Source: an uncultured Tessaracoccus sp. (lineage in GTDB: Bacteria > Actinomycetota > Actinomycetes > Propionibacteriales > Propionibacteriaceae). From it: a stretch of DNA of 64,000 nt. A model generated the notes under the pieces. The model was not told where the DNA came from and ran no database searches. It worked only from the letters and a program-made list of their open reading frames with translations. Positions 8,667-19,787 of this stretch are shown in pieces (position 1 is the stretch's first letter; each line of letters opens with the position of its first letter). The DNA is taken from contig NZ_CAMYPD010000010.1 in NCBI RefSeq assembly GCF_947286155.1, positions 1-64,000 of the forward strand, given 5' to 3'. The translations under genes were made by a program, and so were the position numbers.

Positions 8667-8701
8667 CAGTGCCCCCGCTATCCGAACTAGCGGGGGTACT
8701 G
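8667..8701 (-). terminator. Rho-independent-like terminator of acn
   Basis: Stem of about 14 bp: CAGT plus the CCCCCGCTA/TAGCGGGGG arms at 8672-8680 and 8688-8696, with a 7-nt loop. On the minus strand it is followed by TTGTATTG, a moderate T-rich tail. It lies 12 bp past the acn stop. Confidence 0.75.
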
Positions 8702-8713
8702 TGGTTGAGAGGA

Positions 8714-11386
<2,673 letters not shown>

Positions 11387-11544
11387 CGTTCTCCTTATGG
11401 CGGCTTGTGAATCCGCCCCCGAGTCTACTGCCAAACCATCATTTGCGCTGCCTGAGCGCGCAGCGGTGCCGGATAGGGTCGCCGCCGCCGCTCCCCTCCG
11501 TCGGCTTGGCCCGAGGCACATGAACATTGTTCCGCAACTGAGCC

Positions 11545-11561
11545 GCACAGGTTACCTGTGC
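11545..11561. promoter_or_regulatory. Candidate operator upstream of acn
   Basis: GCACAGGTTACCTGTGC is a perfect 8-bp inverted repeat around one central base. It sits about 160 bp before the acn start in the only substantial intergenic space of that unit (11387-11597). Symmetry and size suit a dimeric repressor. It does not match the AcnR or DtxR consensus as I remember them. Confidence 0.4.
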
Positions 11562-11597
11562 TTGGTGGGGTGGAACACCAGAGATCGAGGGTACGGA

Positions 11598-12710
11598 TCA
11601 AGCGGGCACGAGCACCGCGACGCATTCAACGTGGTGGGTTTGGGGGAAGAGGTCGAAAGCGTCGAAACGCTGAGGCGCGTAGCCTTCGTCACCGAAATAG
11701 CTGAGGTCTCGCGCCAGGGCCGACGGGTCGCAGGCCACGTAGGCCACCCGTCGCGGCTGCATCGACGCCACCTTCTGCACAGCCCGCTTTCCTGCGCCCT
11801 TGCGCGGCGGGTCCAACACGACGAGGTCGGCGTGCTTGGGGAGACGTTGTAGGAAGCGGTCGACGGCGGCCGCCTCGAAGCGGGCTTCCGGCACGTTGCG
11901 GCGGGCGTGCATCACTGCCCGCTTGTTGATCTCTACTCCCAACACGTCACAGCCGGCCCCGGCAAGGGCACCCGCGAACAGCCCGACGCCGCAGTACAAA
12001 TCGACAGCGTTCTCCCCCGTATTCGGTTCCAACCCGTCCAACACCGCCTTGACAAGCGTGTTCGCCGCCTGGGGGTGAATCTGCCAGAATCCATCAGCAT
12101 CGACTGTGTAGTCTCGCCCCGCCGCACGCTCCTGCACCGACGGTGCACCTTCGACGACCTGCCCATCGACGAGCACCACCCGCCCAGACGCGGCGTCCAC
12201 GACTTCGACGCGCTCTCCCCGCACCGCCGGCGCCGACGATGCAGCGATGCGGCACCCACCGTCGGGAAGTGCAACGACGTCGTGGCTGCGTCGGGCACGC
12301 AGCCCGAGGCCATCACCAGTGCCGGAATACTGCATCCGGGTACGCCAGCCCATAAGCGGCGCGACAGCCTGTACCTGTCCGTTCCACTCCAACCCAGCCA
12401 GGCGCTGCAGCTGCTCCGCAACCACACGTCGTTTGAGTTCCAGCTGTAACGCCGGGCTCGCGTGTTGCCAATCACATCCGCCGCAGATTCCCGCGACGGG
12501 GCACGGCGCGGGCACGCGCTCGTCGTGGGCATCGAGTACCCGTGCGACACGCCCTCTGTCGAAGCGTTTGCCGCGTTCGGTGATCTCCACGTCCACGCGT
12601 TCTCCTGGCAGCCCGCCGGAGACGAACGTCACTTTGCCGTCAATCCTGGCCACGCACCACCCGCCGTGCGCCACGTCACCCAGCACCACGTCGGCTCGGG
12701 TCTCGGTCAC
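11598..12710 (-). CDS. TRAM-domain class I RNA (uracil-C5) methyltransferase, TrmA/RlmD type
   Basis: SAM-dependent 5-methyluridine synthase acting on tRNA or 23S rRNA. 370 residues: TRAM domain at 1-60, and Fe-S Cys70, Cys76 and Cys79 (APCPVAGICGGCDWQ) with a fourth candidate Cys in LPDGGC. The Rossmann SAM site is DLYCGVGLFAGALAGAG, DPPRKGAGKRAV follows, and the catalytic Cys is in VAYVACDPSALARD. Whether the target is U54 of tRNA or a 23S uridine cannot be read from sequence. It is divergent from the TrkA pair, matching the position of Rv2689c beside ceoB in mycobacteria (from memory). GGAGG precedes the GTG/ATG start. Confidence 0.92.
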   Translation of the reverse strand: MTETRADVVLGDVAHGGWCVARIDGKVTFVSGGLPGERVDVEITERGKRFDRGRVARVLDAHDERVPAPCPVAGICGGCDWQHASPALQLELKRRVVAEQLQRLAGLEWNGQVQAVAPLMGWRTRMQYSGTGDGLGLRARRSHDVVALPDGGCRIAASSAPAVRGERVEVVDAASGRVVLVDGQVVEGAPSVQERAAGRDYTVDADGFWQIHPQAANTLVKAVLDGLEPNTGENAVDLYCGVGLFAGALAGAGCDVLGVEINKRAVMHARRNVPEARFEAAAVDRFLQRLPKHADLVVLDPPRKGAGKRAVQKVASMQPRRVAYVACDPSALARDLSYFGDEGYAPQRFDAFDLFPQTHHVECVAVLVPA

Positions 12711-12757
12711 GATTACCTCCAGGATTTGATAGCGTGCAATGGATTCTAGGAGTATCC

Positions 12758-13426
12758 ATGCACATCGTGATCATGGGCTGCGGGCGCACGGGCGCCATGC
12801 TCGCCCGGGGCCTCGAAAAGCGAGGTCACTCACTCGCCGTCATTGACGTCGAAGAAGAGGCCTTCGGGCGTCTCGGTTCCCAGTTCAAGGGGCAGACGGT
12901 GAAAGGCGTCGGCTTCGACCGCCAAGTGCTCGAGACTGCCGGTATTCGCAACGCCGGTGGCTTCGCGGCGGTTTCCAGCGGCGACAACTCCAACATTCTC
13001 GCTGCCCGAGTGGTGAAAGAGATCTACCACGTCGAAAACGTGGTGGCACGCATCTATGACCAGGGCCGGGCACAGGTCTACGAACGCCTCGGTATCCCGA
13101 CGGTCGCCCCAGTCCGGTGGAGCACCGGCATGGTGATGCGACGCCTCCTGCCGGAAGGCTCCGAACCCGTGTGGCGCGACCCTTCGGGACAGGTGCGCAT
13201 GCTGCAGGTGCATGTGCATCCAGGTTGGGTGAACCGTCGTATCTCCGATCTGGCCGACGCGGCCGGCTGCATCATTCCTGTGATCACGCGGCTGGGCACT
13301 GGCATCGTGCCGACCGCACAAACAGTCTTCCAGGATGGCGACCTGGTGTTCGCCTGCTGCGAAGTGGAGCAAACGTCGACGATGGAAATGGTGCTCGGCA
13401 ATCCTCCGAAGGGAGCCACCCGATGA
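12758..13426 (+). CDS. trkA: TrkA-family potassium uptake regulatory protein (first copy)
   Basis: 222 residues: an RCK_N Rossmann domain with MHIVIMGCGRTGAMLARGL, an acidic ribose-binding residue in IDVEEEAF, then an RCK_C domain from about 135. It binds NAD(H) or nucleotides and gates a Trk/Ktr membrane channel. No channel gene is in the window, so the partner lies elsewhere. The ATG follows TAGGAG. The stop overlaps the next trkA by ATGA, so the two subunits are coupled, like ceoB-ceoC. Confidence 0.92.
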   Translation: MHIVIMGCGRTGAMLARGLEKRGHSLAVIDVEEEAFGRLGSQFKGQTVKGVGFDRQVLETAGIRNAGGFAAVSSGDNSNILAARVVKEIYHVENVVARIYDQGRAQVYERLGIPTVAPVRWSTGMVMRRLLPEGSEPVWRDPSGQVRMLQVHVHPGWVNRRISDLADAAGCIIPVITRLGTGIVPTAQTVFQDGDLVFACCEVEQTSTMEMVLGNPPKGATR

Positions 13427-14142
13427 AGGTATCGATCGCTGGCGCGGGCCAGGTGGGCCGTTCCATCGCCCGCGAGCTGCTCGCCAACGGCCACCAAGTC
13501 ACGCTCCTCGAACGCGACGGCAAAGCGCTCAAACAAGACACGGTGCTCGGGGCGACGTGGCTCCACGCCGATGCTTGCGAGATGGAAAGCCTCGAGGAAG
13601 CTGAGCTCGACACCTTCGACGTGGCGATCGCCGCCACCGGCGACGACAAAGTCAACCTCGTCCACGCGCTGCTGGCGAAAACCGAGTTCAGCGTGCCGCG
13701 CACCGTCGCGAGAGTGAACCACCCAGGCAATGAATGGCTCTTCGACGAGCACTGGGGCGTTGACGCCGCGGTGTCTACCCCGCGACTCATGGCCGCGCTC
13801 GTGGAAGAGGCCGTCGGTGCCGGCAATCTCGTGCGCATCTTCAGCTTCAAAGACGACGATACACATCTCTCCGAGGTCACGATCACAGAAGAATCCGGCC
13901 TGGTTGGGCGTGCAATCGGCGAGCTGGCGATCCCCGAGGAGGTTGCCGTCGTTGCGCTGGTGCGCAAATCCAAGGCGCAGCCACCGAAGATCGACGAACG
14001 CCTACAGCTGGGTGACAAGCTCTTCTTTCTCACCCCCGAGCACGCAGAAACCGATCTCGAGGAACAGTTTGCCGCCGAGGAGCCGAGCATCACGCTCGAC
14101 GTTCAGACGCCATCTGGCAGCACGGAGAACTCGGGGTTGTAG
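13423..14142 (+). CDS. trkA: TrkA-family potassium uptake regulatory protein (second copy)
   Basis: 239 residues. The dinucleotide motif MKVSIAGAGQVGRSIARELL is at the N-terminus, LLERDGKAL is the next strand, and RCK_C extends to about 215. An acidic tail (EEQFAAEEPSITLDVQ) follows. It is translationally coupled to the first TrkA and probably forms a hetero-oligomeric gating ring with it. Its 3' end overlaps the convergent OB-fold gene by 40 bp, with no separate terminator. Confidence 0.92.
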   Translation: MKVSIAGAGQVGRSIARELLANGHQVTLLERDGKALKQDTVLGATWLHADACEMESLEEAELDTFDVAIAATGDDKVNLVHALLAKTEFSVPRTVARVNHPGNEWLFDEHWGVDAAVSTPRLMAALVEEAVGAGNLVRIFSFKDDDTHLSEVTITEESGLVGRAIGELAIPEEVAVVALVRKSKAQPPKIDERLQLGDKLFFLTPEHAETDLEEQFAAEEPSITLDVQTPSGSTENSGL

Positions 14143-14450
14143 AGCACCAACTGGTCGTCGAGCGTCGCTAGGCGTCCGCGCGCGGTCACCACTGCCCCGT
14201 CGTGTAGGCAATCGACGCGCTGCCGCCCCATCCAGATCAGCAGGGCGCTGCCCGTCGGATCCGTAAGCTCGGCTTCAAACCAGCCGTACTCGAGATTGAC
14301 GCCGTGCTGGGTGATAGTGCCGCCGATCTCTACGCGTTCGCGTGGTCGGCAGTCGGCAATGCGGGTGCACTCCGACGCATCGCGACGTGGAGTGCGTTCA
14401 GGTTCCGCCAAGAACCAGCGTTTCAGCCGAGTCCCAAGCGAGTTCGGCAC
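14103..14450 (-). CDS. OB-fold nucleic-acid-binding domain protein
   Basis: 115 residues. Residues about 38-112 form an OB-fold-like beta-barrel: RERVEIGGTITQHGV, WFEAELTDPTGSALLIWMGRQ, VVTARGRLATLDDQLVLYNPEFSVL. This resembles the RecG wedge/tRNA-anticodon type found in a small actinobacterial family (Rv2694c position, from memory). It sits directly after DUF3710 on the same strand with a 2-bp gap and is likely in the dut-DUF3710 operon. Function unknown. The membrane DUF3159 gene that often follows in this cluster is absent; trkA overlaps instead. Confidence 0.85.
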   Translation of the reverse strand: MPNSLGTRLKRWFLAEPERTPRRDASECTRIADCRPRERVEIGGTITQHGVNLEYGWFEAELTDPTGSALLIWMGRQRVDCLHDGAVVTARGRLATLDDQLVLYNPEFSVLPDGV

Positions 14451-14452
14451 GG

Positions 14453-15220
14453 CTACTCCTTAGACTGAGCTTCGTCAGCGTCGGCAATTTCCGGAAGCGT
14501 GAACGGAATCACCGTGCCAGGAGCGATGGGTTGTTCCCCACGGCGCACGACGAGGTTGGCAAAGAACTCTTCCAAGGTAATGGTGGCGTCCTCGTTCTCC
14601 GGCTCGGTGGCCGCCTGACCAAATACGACGCCGCGAAGTACCCACGACGGACCCTCCGCAAGCCAGGTGCGCGTGATCTGCACGCCTTTCCGGCCGTCCT
14701 GAGTTTCAACGGGTACCGCGCGCCTGATTTCAGTGCCGAACGGACCCTTCGACATGGAGATACGGGTGCCTTGCTGTTGGCTGGCAGCCGCGATGAGCTC
14801 CCGACGAATCTCTGGCACGTAGGCGCTGCGCAGGGGTGCGCCGAATAGGGCAACCTCGATGGCGGAATGCTCATCTTGCACGATGATGGCCTGCGGCACC
14901 TGCTGATTGTTGACCGAGATTTGCATCTTCATCCCGGGGAATGGGGTCACAACGATGCAACCCAGGTCGAGGCGCTTGACGTCGTCCGCGTGGAGATCCA
15001 CCTCGTCGATGTCGAAGGGGCCGTCCTCGCGGTCGAACTCGTCGTCCCACGCGAGCCACTGCGCTTCGTGCTTCTCCATGGCCTGGCGGGCCTTGGCCTC
15101 ATCATCTGTAGCTTCGGGCTGGGTGTGCGCGTCGTCGTCTGCGGGAAGTTCTTCCTCGACATCGACGACGCGCTCCTCGGCCTTCTGGGCACTCTGGCGC
15201 TTCTTGCGTCCAAAAATCAC
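14453..15220 (-). CDS. DUF3710 family protein
   Basis: 255 residues. A basic N-terminus (MIFGRKKRQ) and an acidic low-complexity linker to about residue 45 precede the conserved domain. That domain begins with GPFDIDEV and contains RLDLGCIVVTPFPGMKMQISV. The domain is widespread in actinobacteria immediately downstream of dut. There are no catalytic residues I can name and the role is unknown. It follows the dut stop without a gap, implying one transcript with dut and the OB-fold gene. Confidence 0.9.
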   Translation of the reverse strand: MIFGRKKRQSAQKAEERVVDVEEELPADDDAHTQPEATDDEAKARQAMEKHEAQWLAWDDEFDREDGPFDIDEVDLHADDVKRLDLGCIVVTPFPGMKMQISVNNQQVPQAIIVQDEHSAIEVALFGAPLRSAYVPEIRRELIAAASQQQGTRISMSKGPFGTEIRRAVPVETQDGRKGVQITRTWLAEGPSWVLRGVVFGQAATEPENEDATITLEEFFANLVVRRGEQPIAPGTVIPFTLPEIADADEAQSKE

Positions 15221-15658
15221 TTACGCTCCACTCAACAGTTGGCTTCCACCACTAGAACCATAGCCACCGGCTCCGCGCTCAGTGGCATCCAGTTCGTGCA
15301 CTTCGACGAAATTGGCCGTCACAAACGGGACAATCACCAGTTGTGCGATGCGCTCACCCCGTCTGATCTGGATGTCGTCGTGACGATCCAGGTTCACCAG
15401 GCATACCTTAATCTCCCCCCGGTATCCCGCGTCAATGATGCCCGGAGCGTTCACGATACTGAGCCCCACCTTGGCAGCCAAGCCCGAGCGAGGCGTTACC
15501 ATGCCGACAGTGCCTTCCGACAGCGCGATCTGTACACCGGTGCCAACCAGCCGCCGCTCGCCTGGGGCCAGGCGCGCATCCTCGTTGGCTCGCAAGTCTG
15601 CGCCTGCATCGCCAGGATGGGCGTACGTGGGGGCTGGGCCAACAACAGGAATGTCCAT
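15221..15658 (-). CDS. dut: Deoxyuridine 5'-triphosphate nucleotidohydrolase (dUTPase)
   Basis: Hydrolyses dUTP to dUMP and pyrophosphate, keeping uracil out of DNA and supplying dTMP synthesis. 145 residues; the trimeric dUTPase motifs are all present. [64 protein letters not shown] (the C-terminal P-loop-like arm). The start [10 protein letters not shown] shares one base with the DUF3093 stop (TAATG), so translation is likely coupled. First gene of dut-DUF3710-OB. Confidence 0.97.
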   Translation of the reverse strand: MDIPVVGPAPTYAHPGDAGADLRANEDARLAPGERRLVGTGVQIALSEGTVGMVTPRSGLAAKVGLSIVNAPGIIDAGYRGEIKVCLVNLDRHDDIQIRRGERIAQLVIVPFVTANFVEVHELDATERGAGGYGSSGGSQLLSGA

Positions 15659-16086
15659 TAGAGCTCCTTCACAGCCTCGACCGCGGAGACGAGCTCGGCG
15701 GGGCGACGGGTGGAGATGAGCCACGCTGGGTGCGGATCTGCCGGGTCATCAATCAACACTCGCACCTTCTGCCGCACATACGGCCTAGTCAGCATGAAGC
15801 TGCGCTCGTCAGTGTCAGCGCGCACATCCCCGTCGACGACCTCAGCTCCAGCGATGTACGGCGCCTCAAGAAGGTGACGCCCTACGGCCAGACCGCGCTC
15901 GTCGACCTTGATATCCAGCGAGAAACCGAGAATCCCAAGCACCACCACAAGCGTCGACAGCACTGCAAGCGTGATGACCAGCCAGAGTTCAACAAAGACG
16001 AATACCGCCAGGATGACGGATGCGACGAGGCCCACGCCGAGGAGCCACCACAGCCAGGGGGCACGGAGACGTTCTTGGTAGGTCAC
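15658..16086 (-). CDS. DUF3093 family membrane protein
   Basis: 142 residues from a GTG start giving [17 protein letters not shown]. Two adjacent hydrophobic helices (about 10-30 and 34-54) form an N-terminal hairpin. A soluble C-terminal domain follows with [24 protein letters not shown] and a basic region ending [14 protein letters not shown]. It is an actinobacterial family of unknown function, regularly next to dut. Its stop overlaps the dut ATG by one base. No better-supported start lies upstream, because that frame lacks an SD. Confidence 0.87.
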   Translation of the reverse strand: MTYQERLRAPWLWWLLGVGLVASVILAVFVFVELWLVITLAVLSTLVVVLGILGFSLDIKVDERGLAVGRHLLEAPYIAGAEVVDGDVRADTDERSFMLTRPYVRQKVRVLIDDPADPHPAWLISTRRPAELVSAVEAVKEL

Positions 16087-16136
16087 GTCGGCAAATCTAC
16101 CCTGAGTCGGTAATAATGGATCACAGGAGGACCACC

Positions 16137-16460
16137 ATGAAGCTGACCGAAAAGGTAATTTGGAATGTCTACTCGGGCATTCTTGGCGCGCTCGCCACAT
16201 TTATTGCCCAGAAACTGATCACGATGGCGTGGCAGGCGTCCACTGGCGAAGAGCCGCCGGACCCGAACGACCCCGAGACTCCTGGGTTTCAGGCAATTGT
16301 CTGGGCTGCTGCGAGCGGCGTCGGCGTCGGCGTGACACAGATCATGATGAACCGCTTCGTGCAGCGCCGCTGGTGGTCAAACACTGGCCACGGCGCCCCT
16401 GGCAATCGACGTAACCTGCTCGACGCCGCAGTAAAGAACAAGAACAAAAAGAAGAAGTAA
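16137..16460 (+). CDS. DUF4235 family membrane protein
   Basis: 107 residues. One hydrophobic helix lies at about 8-30 (VIWNVYSGILGALATFIAQKLI) and a second at about 52-72 (FQAIVWAAASGVGVGVTQIMM). A strongly basic Lys/Asn tail ends the protein. This is a short actinobacterial membrane family with no known role. AGGAGG at 16126-16131 fixes the ATG. It is divergent from DUF3093 and convergent with DUF4193, sharing the hairpin at 16486-16529. Confidence 0.87.
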   Translation: MKLTEKVIWNVYSGILGALATFIAQKLITMAWQASTGEEPPDPNDPETPGFQAIVWAAASGVGVGVTQIMMNRFVQRRWWSNTGHGAPGNRRNLLDAAVKNKNKKKK

Positions 16461-16485
16461 GGGCCTCAACACCCTGGGTGCCGAT

Positions 16486-16529
16486 CTGCGTCGGCTGTGA
16501 CTGATTTCACTCAGTCACAGTCGACGCAG
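16486..16529. terminator. Bidirectional hairpin overlapping the DUF4193 3' end
   Basis: A 19-bp stem (arms 16486-16504 and 16511-16529, one wobble pair) with a 6-nt loop lies between the convergent DUF4235 and DUF4193 genes. The right arm covers the DUF4193 stop codon and its last five codons. There is no long T-run on either side. Confidence 0.7.
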
Positions 16530-16807
16530 AACTGTTCTTCGCCCCGTGTTTCTGCCAGCTGGCTGCGCGATTTCACGAGATAGCAGGATGCGCAGGTGAA
16601 CTCATCCTGCTGACGAGGCAACACCCGAACCGTCAGTTCCTCGTGCGAAAGGTCCGCGCCGGGCAGCTCGAACGACTCGGCCGCCTCAACCTCATCTTCG
16701 TCGACTTTGCCGGAGTTCTGGTCGTTGCGACGAGACTTCAACTCCTCGAGGGAGTCTTCTTGCATCTCCTCATCCGTCTTGCGAGGAGCATCGTAATCCG
16801 TTGCCAT
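16511..16807 (-). CDS. DUF4193 family zinc-ribbon-like protein
   Basis: 98 residues. An acidic N-terminal half (TDEEMQEDSLEELKSRRNDQ, then an EDE-rich segment) precedes a C-terminal four-cysteine module, CASC and CVDC, expected to bind zinc. The start MATDYDAPRKTDEEMQ is the conserved N-terminus of this actinobacterial family; the 15 upstream in-frame residues are rejected. Function unknown. The stop codon and last codons lie inside the convergent terminator stem. Confidence 0.9.
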   Translation of the reverse strand: MATDYDAPRKTDEEMQEDSLEELKSRRNDQNSGKVDEDEVEAAESFELPGADLSHEELTVRVLPRQQDEFTCASCYLVKSRSQLAETRGEEQFCVDCD

Positions 16808-16941
16808 TGCAGTCCTTACCGTTGTAATAGTTCGCGCATATTGATACCACACCTCGCCAAGGCGTACGAAGACGGTCCCGGCGATCTACACATTCGCTGG
16901 TAGATTGGCCCGGAAAGGTTCGACCCCCGAGGAATCCAACG

Positions 16942-17877
16942 ATGAACAGTGCACTGTCCCCCCGCGAGATCCAGGCCCGCATTCGCGGTGGAGAATCCGT
17001 CGGCGACGTCGCGCGCGATGCCGGGGTTGATGTCTCCGATATCGAGGGATTTGCAGGCCCTGTTCTCGCCGAACGCGAGTTCATGGTCACCAACGCCTTG
17101 AAATCCACCATTCGCCGCCGTGGAGAGCAATCCCATCGCCGCCTAGGCGAGCTGGTGAGTGAACGCCTCCAGCAGCGAGGACTCGATGCTGACGCCATCG
17201 TGTGGGATGCATGGCGCCAGGAAGATCTGCGCTGGCGGGTCGTCGGCATTCTCGGCGACGACGCTGGCACCCGCACCGCGGAGTTCCTCTTCGACCACAA
17301 GCGCCGCTTCAGCGTCGCGGACAATGCCGATGCGCGTTGGATGATCGGCGAACAGCTGCCTGACGCCGCCGGACAAGACGAGAACACCGTCGATTTCAAC
17401 GACGAGCTGGCCCTGCTTCGCGCCACCCGTGAGGAAGAGCAGCAGGCACCCGCATCCCCTGGCGACGACGTCCCGGTTGCTGATGCGATGCACGATGGCC
17501 ATGAAGACACGTCCTCACTCGATGAGCTCTACGACATGCTGAGCGGCATCTCCGAAGATTCAGTGCGCATCTACACCGGATTGAGCGAGCTCGACGCTGC
17601 AGACGAGCAGCAGGAGGCAACCGACGTCGAGGCGGCCGTTCCTACCGAGCAGGAGCCTCGTGTTGAAGATGCGGAGCCCGAATCCGCCCCGGAGCAGTCG
17701 TCAACTGAGCGACCGGCTGATACCCAGCCGAGCGTCGCGGAGCCCGTGCAAGATTCGCTGGTAGATGAGCCGGAAGGCGACGCTCCGAAGCCCAAGGAAA
17801 AGAAGCCTCGCAAGCGCCGTGGGCGCGCCCATGTGCCCAGTTGGGATGAGATCATGTTTGGCGGTCCGCGGAGCTAG
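16942..17877 (+). CDS. sepH: Septation protein SepH
   Basis: In Streptomyces and mycobacteria SepH binds FtsZ and promotes Z-ring assembly. 311 residues: the N-terminal DUF3071 domain (about 1-165) contains LSPREIQARIRGGESVGDVARDAGV, a helix-turn-helix-like segment, and VGILGDDAGTRTAEFLFDHKRRFSVADNADARWMIGE. A long acidic, Glu/Pro-rich, probably disordered linker follows. A conserved basic C-terminus ends KKPRKRRGRAHVPSWDEIMFG, which fits the SepH C-terminal motif. Length is in the normal range. Confidence 0.93.
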   Translation: MNSALSPREIQARIRGGESVGDVARDAGVDVSDIEGFAGPVLAEREFMVTNALKSTIRRRGEQSHRRLGELVSERLQQRGLDADAIVWDAWRQEDLRWRVVGILGDDAGTRTAEFLFDHKRRFSVADNADARWMIGEQLPDAAGQDENTVDFNDELALLRATREEEQQAPASPGDDVPVADAMHDGHEDTSSLDELYDMLSGISEDSVRIYTGLSELDAADEQQEATDVEAAVPTEQEPRVEDAEPESAPEQSSTERPADTQPSVAEPVQDSLVDEPEGDAPKPKEKKPRKRRGRAHVPSWDEIMFGGPRS

Positions 17878-17890
17878 CGCCGCCGGGACA

Positions 17891-18550
17891 TTACGTCCAG
17901 GCGTCGTTGTCGAACGGCAGCGGGTCGGGAGACAGCGTGGCTTGCGCCATCGCTTTCGTCACCTTGCGACGGTGGTGCAGCCTGCACAGCACCTCGTATC
18001 GAATTGTCTGCTCTCCCCCGTCTGCGGTATCGCCGACCTCGACCTGCGAGCCTTCCGTCACCATCTTTCCGTCGACGGTGCGGGCATTGTGGGTGCCCTT
18101 GTTACCACACCAGCACAGGGGCCCCAGTGGCAGCGTCTCCATCCGGTCAGCGAGCTCAACCAAGCGCTGTGATCCGGGAAATAGCCGAGTGCGGAAATCC
18201 GCCAGAATGCCGAACGCGTACACATCAATCTGCAATTCGTCGACGATGCGCGCGAGCTCATCGATCTGCTCAGCCGTGTAGAACTGGGCCTCGTCACAGA
18301 TGAGGTAGTCGACCCGTTTGGCGTGCGTGAGCTCCCGGATCACGAACGCCCAAAAGTTGAACTCGTCGTCCACCTCGAGTGCCTCCAACGACAGCCCAAG
18401 CCTCGAGGTTACTGCAGGTCTGCCGGAGCGGTCTTGCCGGGTGAAGAGCCTGCCCTGGCGGCCGTGCTGCGACTGTGTGAAATGCATCTGCAGCGCGAGC
18501 GTCGACTTGCCGCAATCCATCGGACCGGTGTGGAACACGAGCTCAGCCAC
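17891..18550 (-). CDS. tdk: Thymidine kinase
   Basis: Phosphorylates thymidine to dTMP (salvage). 219 residues from GTG 18550. The P-loop GPMDCGKST is at residues 9-17; the Phe-Ser common in this family's P-loop is replaced by Asp-Cys. The Walker B/lid motif is YLICDEAQF. Zinc-site cysteines appear in LCWCGNKGTHNAR and YEVLCRLHHRR. The C-terminus extends about 20 residues past the zinc site. It overlaps the end of the upstream glycosyltransferase by 8 bp, so the two are probably co-transcribed. Confidence 0.94.
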   Translation of the reverse strand: MAELVFHTGPMDCGKSTLALQMHFTQSQHGRQGRLFTRQDRSGRPAVTSRLGLSLEALEVDDEFNFWAFVIRELTHAKRVDYLICDEAQFYTAEQIDELARIVDELQIDVYAFGILADFRTRLFPGSQRLVELADRMETLPLGPLCWCGNKGTHNARTVDGKMVTEGSQVEVGDTADGGEQTIRYEVLCRLHHRRKVTKAMAQATLSPDPLPFDNDAWT

Positions 18551-19787
18551 CGCGCCTCCCTCGTTCAATTGCCGTGCGATACACCTCGACATAGCGTTGC
18601 GCCATCGACTCTGGCGTGAGGCCTTCCACCACGCGGGCAACGTTCGCGCGCAGCGCCGAGCGGGTGTCCGGTTCTGCCAGGCGGCGCATCCCCTCAGCGA
18701 GCGAGACCGCGTCGGGGCGTACCAGCAGGCTCGACTCGGGGCTCACACCAATGGTCAGCCGATCGTCGCAATACAGCACGGGCAGGCCCGCGAGCCCGGC
18801 TTCGAGCAACACCATGGCCTGCACGTCGAAGCGATATGAGGCGAGTACAAGCGCGTCGGCTTCGGCATACTCCTTGGCGATGTCGGCTCGGCTGTTCAGC
18901 TGTCCACGGAAGCTCACGCCCGGCCCGGCCAGACGTTCAAGACGTTTGCGCTGGTCGCCGTCGCCCACGAACACGAGTTCGGCCCCGGGGATGCGCGCGT
19001 GATTGAACGCTTTCACCAGCACGTCGAGGCGCTTCTCTCGGGACAGTCGTCCGACGCTCAAGAACCGCACGCTCACGTCACCGCGGTCCGTCTGAGCGGC
19101 CGGCACGGGTTTGATCGTGGCTTTACGACAGGCGTTCGGAATCTGCACTCCGCCAATGGGCTGCCCGACGGCGTTCTCAATGTTGGCGAGCATGTATGCG
19201 GCGGGGCTCGTCACCTCGTCGACGTGCGCGGCAATCCAGCCGAGCGAGCGCCAGTCCAGCCGCGAGAAGTAGTTGTTGTTGTCGGGTTCCGGGGTGGCCG
19301 GTGGCAGCGACGGGTAGAACCTCGGCGAGCGCCCCGACGCCATGGCCAGCACTCGCGTCACTAGAAACTCGTAGCTCAATGATCCCCACATCGCGGAGAA
19401 CGGCAGCGTGGCGTGCGTGCCTGCGATGTTGGCGTGGAAGGTGTGCACGTGAGGCACGCCCTGATTACGGGCGATCCGGGCGCCAAGCACCACGGCTCCG
19501 CGTTCGGTTTGGGAATGCACGACGTCGAATTGCTGCCGGATCTTGCGTGCTGCCCAGCGAGACGAGTGCAGCACGTTCAGATGCGCGGGAAGCCCGTCGA
19601 TATGGTGCGACTTGCACGCGATCGTGCGGCATTGCTCAGGAACACTCAAGTACTTGGCAGGGGCCAACAACGTGACGTCGTGGCCCAGTTCGGTGAGGGC
19701 CTCGATCTGGGTTTGCACCGAGCGTGCGATGCCGCCCGACGCTGGGAAGAAGTCGTCGAGGAGCAGGGCAATTCGCAGGGGCTTCAT
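18543..19787 (-). CDS. GT4-family glycosyltransferase
   Basis: 414 residues. A GT-B fold is indicated by the N-terminal IALLLDDFFPASGGIARSV and HVTLL-like strand, the HTFHAN acceptor-side segment, and the C-terminal donor-site motifs SVGRLSREKRLDVLVKAF and LVFVGDGDQRKRLERL. The final E-x7-E region reads MVLLEAGLAGLPVLYCDD. It resembles enzymes acting on lipid or polysaccharide glycans in the actinobacterial envelope; donor and acceptor are unknown. The ATG overlaps the stop of the upstream AP-superfamily gene (ATGA), giving a DUF5998-phosphatase-GT-tdk operon. Confidence 0.87.
   Translation of the reverse strand: MKPLRIALLLDDFFPASGGIARSVQTQIEALTELGHDVTLLAPAKYLSVPEQCRTIACKSHHIDGLPAHLNVLHSSRWAARKIRQQFDVVHSQTERGAVVLGARIARNQGVPHVHTFHANIAGTHATLPFSAMWGSLSYEFLVTRVLAMASGRSPRFYPSLPPATPEPDNNNYFSRLDWRSLGWIAAHVDEVTSPAAYMLANIENAVGQPIGGVQIPNACRKATIKPVPAAQTDRGDVSVRFLSVGRLSREKRLDVLVKAFNHARIPGAELVFVGDGDQRKRLERLAGPGVSFRGQLNSRADIAKEYAEADALVLASYRFDVQAMVLLEAGLAGLPVLYCDDRLTIGVSPESSLLVRPDAVSLAEGMRRLAEPDTRSALRANVARVVEGLTPESMAQRYVEVYRTAIERGRRGG

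Noticed and set aside
11545..11561. DtxR/IdeR iron box upstream of acn
   Set aside because: Shares AGGTTA but lacks the symmetric TTAGG-CCTAA outer bases of the 19-bp consensus.
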